The position numbers and the translations under genes are program-made. DNA of 10,596 bases from Pseudofrankia asymbiotica (GTDB lineage Bacteria; Actinomycetota; Actinomycetes; Frankiales; Frankiaceae): positions 22,079-32,674 of the forward strand of contig NZ_MOMC01000073.1 of NCBI RefSeq assembly GCF_001983105.1, written 5' to 3'. The number at the start of each line of letters is the position of its first letter. Positions within the stretch are counted from its first letter, which is position 1. Under the pieces are notes generated by a model. It saw only the letters and a program-made list of their open reading frames with translations. It made no database searches and was not told where the DNA came from. Positions 5,971 through 10,596 of the stretch are shown here, in pieces.

Positions 5971-8900
5971 CCGGCCCCGCGATCAGGTCGTGGACCGCGT
6001 CGGCGGTCTCCGGATGGCCCGCCAGGAGCCGTGCCACCCCGGCGATCCGCGGATCGGACCGTCCCGGCGGTTGATCACGCCGGTCGTCGACGGTGTCGAT
6101 CGGACCAGCTCCCTCCCCGCCGAACCCGAGCAGGGTCGCCACGGCCCGCGTGGTCACCGGATAGCCGGCGAGCAGTGTCGCGACCGCGTCCCTGTCCGGC
6201 GAGCCAGCCTTGTCCGGTGAGCCCGCCCTTGCCGCCCGTGTGCCAGCCGGGCCGGGCCGCTGGCTCGTGGTCGGGACTGTCCGTGAGGGCACCGTTCCGG
6301 CTGGCTGGTCCGACCAGGGCGCGACCCAGGCGTCCAGGTCGGCCAGGCTCCCGGGAAAAGTGCGGCCTGCCTCGCGTACGAGCGTCGGCACCAGCTCACC
6401 GGCGTGCTCGCGCAGGGCCACTACCAGGGTGGGCAGCCACGGAAGCAGGATCGGGTCGGGTAGCCGGGCGAACGCCTTGGAGATCATCTCGACGGCGAAC
6501 GGGGCAAGCGTCGGCACCGGTTCCAGGGCCTGTACGAGGCCCGCCAGGTAACGCGGGAACGTCGGGACGACGAGCGGGTTGGCGAGCAGGCCGTCACATC
6601 GCGCTCGCAGCTCGGCCATGGACAGCTGGCCCAGCCGGCTCTGCGCGGCCCACAGCAGCGCGACCCGGTCCGGTTTCTCCGGGTGCGACTGGCGCACGGC
6701 CAGCTCCAGCTGCGCATGATCGCAACCGAGGGCAAGCGCGAGGTTTTCCAAGGTCAGCAGGAAGCCGAGCATGGAGGCCACCTGGCGTACACCCACGTCC
6801 TCGGCGGCGAAGGCCGTCGGCAGCAGCGTGCAGTAGTGCGCGTACCCGCCTTTGACGAACTGCTCGCACCAGGTCGGCAGGCTCGGCTCGTTGACCCGGT
6901 AGTGGTCCAGCAGGCGGCGGATGCGGCGCAGCACCTCGGGCGCGTCGTCGACGGTCCGTTCGGTGGTCAGCAGCTCGATGGCGCGGGCGCCCAGCTCCTC
7001 GGCGAGGCGCCGGCTGTCGAGGTACAGGATCGCGTCCTCCACCGCGGCGAGCGCGACGGCCGCGGTGGCGGTCGGCGCCCAGGCGGCACGGCGCAACCGC
7101 TGCTCCAGCGCCTGCTCGACGGTGACGGCCTCGTATCCCAGCTCGATCAGCGCGCGTTGGTGCCGGCCGATCGCCACGTCCCAGCTTTCCTGAGGGGAAC
7201 GCTCGCCAAGCCGCCGCACTCCGAGAATCGGCCGGATCGCCCCGTCCGGGAGCAGGTAGCGCAGCATCCACAGCAGGTGCGAGCATCCGGCCAGCTCGGG
7301 GTTCGCCGCCAGGTCGAGGAGCGCCCGCTGCACGGTGCGCTTCTCCAGGTCGAGCCCCAGCGGCGTCAGCCGGTCGTAGACGTCCTGGGCGAGCGGTGGC
7401 AGGGCGTCGTAACCGACCTGGCCGGTCCGGTCGCCGCCGAGCAGGATCTCGCACAGCCTGCGCACGTCCCTGCGCACGTCCCTGCGGCCGGGAACGACGT
7501 CCTTCTCGATGCAGGTGACGGCGGCGTCCTGGAAGTCATACGGCGTGGGCCGGGCCCGGTTGCGCAGGCCCGCGAGCAGGATCGAGGTCTCGAACACGGC
7601 GATCGCGTCGGCGGTGCTGGCGAGGTAGCCGTTTCGACGGGCCAACCGGACGATGTCGACGGACCAGCCGAGCAGCTCGGCTTCGTCCAGCCCGTCGAGC
7701 GCCGGGGGGCGTTCGAGGAAGCCAGCCAACCGCTCGGCGAGGGCGCCCGGCCCGCGCTCGCCGTCGGCGCGCTCGCCGTCAACGGCTGCCTGGCCGCCTG
7801 TCCTGTTCCTGGCCGCCCTGCCCGCCTTCGTGGATCGGGCGGAGCGGGTCGCGCCGCGTTGGCCGGTGAGCTCGAACGGGGCGACCCCCGACCGGGTCAG
7901 CGCCTTCGCCCAGGTGGCCCGCGCGATCGACACCGATCCGCCGGCCAGCCCGAACTGGGCCTCGATGGCCGAATGGCTGGACGGAATGAGCCCGTACAGC
8001 CAGCGGGTCGCCGTCACCGGGCCGATCTCGTGGATCACCTGGCCAGGCGGCTCGCTGGCCGGTTCTTCCAGCCGTGGCGAACCCGCGAGCGTGCCGAACT
8101 CGGGGACGCGGCTGACCGCGTGGAACGCGCCGCAGACGTAGAGACACTCCGACCGGTCGACGCCGGACCGGGCCCGATGCTCCCGGATCCGCGTCCACAT
8201 GTGGCGCTCGCGTTCCTCGTCCCGCGCCAGCCGGGCGCTGTCGTCCGTCGGGGTGAGCCGGCGGAACAGGCTGCCGATGAGCGTCATCGCCTGCCGGTAG
8301 GTGTCATGGTCGGCGCCCGCCAACGGCTGCTCGACGTACTGGTCCCACCATTCCGACCAGTGCCGGACCCGTCCGTGCCGCAGCAGGAACTCCTCCAGCT
8401 CGGCGAACCGGGGGCGCAGGTCACCGATCTCGACACCGACCGCGTCGCCGTGCAGGGCGGCCTCGTCGCCGTGGCCGGGGTCGTCGGCGTCCACGCTCGG
8501 CGCGTCCCCCTGCGCCGGGGGCGAGCCGGCCGACGCCTTCGCCGACGCGTGTTCCTCCCATTGGAAGAGGTGGTCGGCCGACCAGTCGACGAGCACCAGC
8601 TCGGCGTCCGGTGTCTCCAGCGCGTAGGCGATGGCCTGGTACTCGGCGGAGGCCTCCGTGATCGGCGCGACGATGCTCAACGGGCCCGAGCCGGCGGGAA
8701 AGCCGGCCAGCTCGTGGGCGAACGCCTGGAGCGCCACCGGCAGGCGACAGTTGCGCAGTTCACCGAGCAGGGGACGCAGATCCTCGCACAGCTCCAGGTA
8801 GATGACCTTCGGCCGCTTCTCCCGCAGCCGGCGGGCCATCGCCAGTGCCGACGCGGGCGAATGGTGACAGACGGGAAAGATCTCAAGCGGTTCGCGCAAC

Positions 8901-9151
8901 GCCCAGCCGACGTCGTCGACCAGGCCGGCCATGATCTCGGCGAGGGCGGTGGAATCCGCCACGAACGCCGCCGCCGCCTCGACGAGCCGTACTCGCAGAG
9001 CGCCGAAGGGGCCCTCGGTCCCGGCGGGAACCTCGGTCCCGGCGGCACCGCTCGCGCGCGTGGTGCGCTCATCGGCGGGGTCCACCGCGAGACCACCGGC
9101 CGGTCCACCGTCGTGCACGCGTCCGTCGACGTTCACGCGCGCCTCGTTCAC
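5948..9151 (-). CDS. DUF5682 family protein with TraB/TIKI-like N-terminal domain
   Basis: This 1067-residue protein has no signal peptide or membrane segment, so it is probably cytoplasmic. I recognise it as DUF5682; its function is not established. The N-terminal part carries motifs that I read as the TraB/TIKI/EreA-like fold: FPVCHHSPAS (92-101), VIYLELCEDLR (116-126), AIAYALETPDAELVLVDW (173-190), ERERHMWTRI (313-322) and YVCGAFHAV (338-346). In that superfamily the first His, the ELxxxR Glu, the ER pair and the GAxH His form the active or metal site. Residues about 470-1000 are predominantly helical with leucine-rich stretches and may be a scaffold. Linkers at 20-50, 205-240, 430-470 and about 960-1000 are low-complexity, and several contain in-frame duplications. 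It starts with GTG overlapping the AAA+ gene stop (GTGA), so translation is coupled; it is the last gene of the operon and overlaps mutY by 23 bp. Confidence 0.88.
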   Translation of the reverse strand: MNEARVNVDGRVHDGGPAGGLAVDPADERTTRASGAAGTEVPAGTEGPFGALRVRLVEAAAAFVADSTALAEIMAGLVDDVGWALREPLEIFPVCHHSPASALAMARRLREKRPKVIYLELCEDLRPLLGELRNCRLPVALQAFAHELAGFPAGSGPLSIVAPITEASAEYQAIAYALETPDAELVLVDWSADHLFQWEEHASAKASAGSPPAQGDAPSVDADDPGHGDEAALHGDAVGVEIGDLRPRFAELEEFLLRHGRVRHWSEWWDQYVEQPLAGADHDTYRQAMTLIGSLFRRLTPTDDSARLARDEERERHMWTRIREHRARSGVDRSECLYVCGAFHAVSRVPEFGTLAGSPRLEEPASEPPGQVIHEIGPVTATRWLYGLIPSSHSAIEAQFGLAGGSVSIARATWAKALTRSGVAPFELTGQRGATRSARSTKAGRAARNRTGGQAAVDGERADGERGPGALAERLAGFLERPPALDGLDEAELLGWSVDIVRLARRNGYLASTADAIAVFETSILLAGLRNRARPTPYDFQDAAVTCIEKDVVPGRRDVRRDVRRLCEILLGGDRTGQVGYDALPPLAQDVYDRLTPLGLDLEKRTVQRALLDLAANPELAGCSHLLWMLRYLLPDGAIRPILGVRRLGERSPQESWDVAIGRHQRALIELGYEAVTVEQALEQRLRRAAWAPTATAAVALAAVEDAILYLDSRRLAEELGARAIELLTTERTVDDAPEVLRRIRRLLDHYRVNEPSLPTWCEQFVKGGYAHYCTLLPTAFAAEDVGVRQVASMLGFLLTLENLALALGCDHAQLELAVRQSHPEKPDRVALLWAAQSRLGQLSMAELRARCDGLLANPLVVPTFPRYLAGLVQALEPVPTLAPFAVEMISKAFARLPDPILLPWLPTLVVALREHAGELVPTLVREAGRTFPGSLADLDAWVAPWSDQPAGTVPSRTVPTTSQRPGPAGTRAARAGSPDKAGSPDRDAVATLLAGYPVTTRAVATLLGFGGEGAGPIDTVDDRRDQPPGRSDPRIAGVARLLAGHPETADAVHDLIAGPVRPAGVP
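5961..5975. terminator. Small hairpin over the mutY stop, possible two-way terminator
   Basis: GCCGGT (5961-5966) and ACCGGC (5970-5975) form a 6-bp stem with a 3-nt loop, straddling the mutY TGA inside the overlap of the convergent genes. No T-run follows on either strand, so this is weak. It is the only symmetric element at the junction. Confidence 0.25.
6193..6228. repeat. In-frame 18-bp tandem duplication in DUF5682 gene
   Basis: Units 6193-6210 and 6211-6228 differ at three bases and encode repeated AGSPDK/AGSPDR in the C-terminal linker of the DUF5682 protein. Confidence 0.8.
7458..7481. repeat. In-frame 12-bp tandem duplication in DUF5682 gene
   Basis: Two exact copies of CTGCGCACGTCC encode RRDV twice (GRRDVRRDVRRL). 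Here the duplication lies within a helical segment, not a linker. Exact identity suggests that it is recent. Confidence 0.85.
7754..7780. repeat. In-frame 15-bp-period duplication in DUF5682 gene
   Basis: GCGCTCGCCGTC occurs at 7754-7765 and 7769-7780 and encodes DGERADGER in the Arg/Gly-rich linker between the N-terminal domain and the helical part. Confidence 0.8.
9013..9045. repeat. In-frame 18-bp-period duplication near the DUF5682 N-terminus
   Basis: CCTCGGTCCCGGCGG occurs at 9013-9027 and 9031-9045, giving GTEVPAGTEGP in the unconserved first 50 residues of the DUF5682 protein. Confidence 0.8.
9148..9151 (-). promoter_or_regulatory. GTGA stop-start overlap coupling AAA+ and DUF5682 genes
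   Basis: The minus strand reads TCGTGAACG: the GTG start of the DUF5682 gene shares bases with the TGA stop of the ATPase gene. No separate ribosome-binding site is visible, so termination-reinitiation likely keeps the two proteins in fixed ratio. Confidence 0.8.
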
Positions 9152-10263
9152 GACAGGGTGGCGATCGCCTGACGGCCGCCTTCGAGGAAGTCCGGCCAGA
9201 GCCCGCCGTCCTTCTTGCTGCGCGGCTCGACGACACCGTGCCAGTACTTGTTGAGGATGGCGAGATCCTCGGGGCTGCGACGGGCGAGCGAGCCGACGAG
9301 CGAGCTCGCGAGGGCGCCGGCCCCCAGCTCCCGCTCCCCGAAGAACTGGCTGTGCAGGATCGCGTCCTCGAGCACACCGATCTGCTCGGCGGTGGAGAGG
9401 GCTGACTCGAGTCGCTCGTCGTCGCTGGCCGCCGAGGCCGCGGCGGCCCGCAGGTCGGCGAAGCTCTGCAGCAGGATGTCGAGCAGCGTGGGTGGGACCT
9501 CCAGCTCGATCTGGTGGCGGCGCAGCAGCTCGGCGGTGCGGAACCGGACGATGTCGGCCTCGCTGCGCTTGTTCGTCACCACCGGGATCCGGACGAAGTT
9601 GAACCGGCGCTTGAGCGCCGAGGAGAGGTCGTTGACACCCCGGTCGCGGCTGTTCGCCGTCGCGATGATCGAGAACCCCGGCTTGGCGAACGCGATGTTG
9701 TCGCTGTCGAGCTCGGGAATCGAGACGTACTTCTCCGACAGGATCGAGATCAGCGCGTCCTGGACGTCACTGGTCGACCGGGTCAGCTCCTCGAACCGGC
9801 CGATCACACCCCGCTCCATGGCGGTCATGATCGGCGAGGGAATCATCGACTCCCTGGACTGCCCCCGCGCGATCACCATGGAGACGTTCCACGAGTACTT
9901 GATGTGGTCCTCGGTGGTGCCGGCGGTGCCCTGCACGACCAGCGTCGAGTCTCGGCTGATCGCCGCCGCGAGCAGTTCGGCGAGCCAGCTCTTGCCGGTC
10001 CCGGGATCGCCGATGAGGAGCAGGCCGCGGTCGGACGCGAGAGTCACGATGGCGCGTTCGACCAGGCTGGCCTCGCCGAACCACTTCTGGTCGACGTCGC
10101 GAGCCAGGCCGTCGGAGCGCTGGGAACCGAGGATGAACAGCCGGACCATGCGCGGGCTGAGCCGCCAGGAGTAGGGCCTCGGCCCGTCATCGACGGACTC
10201 CAGCCAGTTCAGCTCGTCGGCGTACTTGGCCTCGGCCGGGGCACGCAGCATCTCGGCGGTCAT
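9148..10263 (-). CDS. MoxR-type AAA+ ATPase
   Basis: A 371-residue AAA+ ATPase of the MoxR class, a group that typically forms hexamers and works with a vWA-domain protein to remodel or activate a client. Landmarks are Walker A GDPGTGKS (85-92), a Walker B-like segment GVIGRFEELTR (152-162), sensor 1 ATANSRD (201-207) and an arginine-finger region SSALKRRFNF (214-223). The C-terminal 140 residues are a helical lid plus a family-specific tail. In Walker B the usual Asp before the catalytic Glu is Glu158, so the motif reads EE, not DE. The ATG at 10263 has GGAG 7 nt upstream. The gene lies 62 nt behind the vWA gene and overlaps the DUF5682 gene by 4 nt, so all three are one transcription unit. 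The most likely job is an ATP-driven partner of the vWA and DUF5682 proteins; the client is unknown. Confidence 0.93.
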   Translation of the reverse strand: MTAEMLRAPAEAKYADELNWLESVDDGPRPYSWRLSPRMVRLFILGSQRSDGLARDVDQKWFGEASLVERAIVTLASDRGLLLIGDPGTGKSWLAELLAAAISRDSTLVVQGTAGTTEDHIKYSWNVSMVIARGQSRESMIPSPIMTAMERGVIGRFEELTRSTSDVQDALISILSEKYVSIPELDSDNIAFAKPGFSIIATANSRDRGVNDLSSALKRRFNFVRIPVVTNKRSEADIVRFRTAELLRRHQIELEVPPTLLDILLQSFADLRAAAASAASDDERLESALSTAEQIGVLEDAILHSQFFGERELGAGALASSLVGSLARRSPEDLAILNKYWHGVVEPRSKKDGGLWPDFLEGGRQAIATLS

Positions 10264-10325
10264 CGCGGATCTCCACAGGTGTCGGGCATCACGGGTACAG
10301 AAAGCCGAGGTCGAGAACGAGCACG

Positions 10326-10596
10326 TCAGGCGAGGAAGCTCTTCAGCTCCACGACGAGCTTGCGGATATGGCCCGAGATCACCGGGGTGCCCAGGTCCTT
10401 GAACCGGTCACGGAACCAGGGGTTCACGCTCTGGCGGCCGGAGCTGTTCACCGAGCCGACAGGGATGAACCGCGCGCCCGACCGGTGAACGGCCTCGACG
10501 GCGTCGAACAGCGGCTGGGACCGGTCGAACTCGTAGAAGTCCGAGATCCACACCATGACCGTGTTCCGCGGATCGACGATCTTCGGGCGGGCCATG
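10326..10596 (-). CDS. vWA-domain protein, C-terminal fragment (gene continues beyond right edge)
   Basis: Only the last 90 codons are inside the window; the ATG at 10595 is probably an internal Met, because the reading frame is open to the window edge and the visible part begins in mid-domain. The segment has the second half of a von Willebrand A fold: a buried strand ending in Asp (TVMVWISDFYEF, Asp at residue 19 of the visible part), a helix (LFDAVEAVHRSGARF) and the next strand with GSVNSSGRQS. That Asp fits the third metal-site position; the DxSxS motif would be upstream and cannot be seen. It ends 62 nt before the MoxR gene on the same strand. vWA proteins of this type usually act as the substrate or adaptor partner of MoxR ATPases. 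Identity as vWA is likely, not certain, with the first half missing. Confidence 0.75.
   Translation of the reverse strand, partial: MARPKIVDPRNTVMVWISDFYEFDRSQPLFDAVEAVHRSGARFIPVGSVNSSGRQSVNPWFRDRFKDLGTPVISGHIRKLVVELKSFLA

Noticed and set aside
6683..9172. An 829-codon open frame on the plus strand opposite the DUF5682 gene
   Set aside because: Long antisense frames are common in very GC-rich genes. Its translation is Arg/Gln/Gly-rich with no recognisable domain, while the minus-strand frame has clear family motifs and operon spacing.

Overview
The window is very GC-rich chromosomal DNA. It carries the conserved actinobacterial block disA, radA, lpqE-like lipoprotein, carD and mutY. The CarD protein has the tryptophan typical of actinobacterial CarD, and MutY has the short actinobacterial C-terminus. 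Protein composition (Ala/Gly/Arg-rich, with Gly- and Pro-rich inserts) suggests Frankia or a close relative; that genus call is an inference, while the actinobacterial call is well supported.

Layout, left to right. (1) 1-592, minus: the 5' two thirds of disA, a c-di-AMP synthase, cut by the window edge. (2) 911-2395, minus: radA, probably transcribed as a leaderless mRNA. A hairpin followed by a T-run lies between radA and disA. (3) 2396-2799: non-coding DNA with a perfect 23-bp-arm palindrome and a tight G-quadruplex motif. (4) 2800-3564, minus: an LpqE-like lipoprotein with a Thr/Pro/Ala repeat tail. (5) 3565-4357: about 790 bp of non-coding DNA, rich in inverted and direct repeats, separating the divergent lpqE and carD genes. 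(6) 4358-4840, plus: carD with its own promoter and a strong terminator. (7) 5017-5970, plus: mutY, which overlaps the next gene tail to tail by 23 bp. (8) 5948-10596, minus: an operon of a vWA-domain protein (partial), a MoxR-type AAA+ ATPase and a 1067-residue DUF5682 protein. The last two genes overlap by 4 nt (GTGA).

The left part is genome maintenance and RNA polymerase control. DisA makes c-di-AMP and scans DNA, RadA processes recombination intermediates, MutY removes adenine opposite 8-oxoguanine, and CarD stabilises the RNA polymerase open complex. The right part is the least understood. A MoxR ATPase and a vWA protein usually work together as a chaperone or remodelling pair, and here they are coupled to a large DUF5682 protein. 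I read the N-terminal 400 residues of that protein as a TraB/TIKI/EreA-like (putative metallohydrolase) domain, from motifs visible in the sequence. The substrate and role of this module are unknown to me. It may be a conflict, stress or protein-maturation system, and the neighbouring genes beyond the right edge would be needed to decide.
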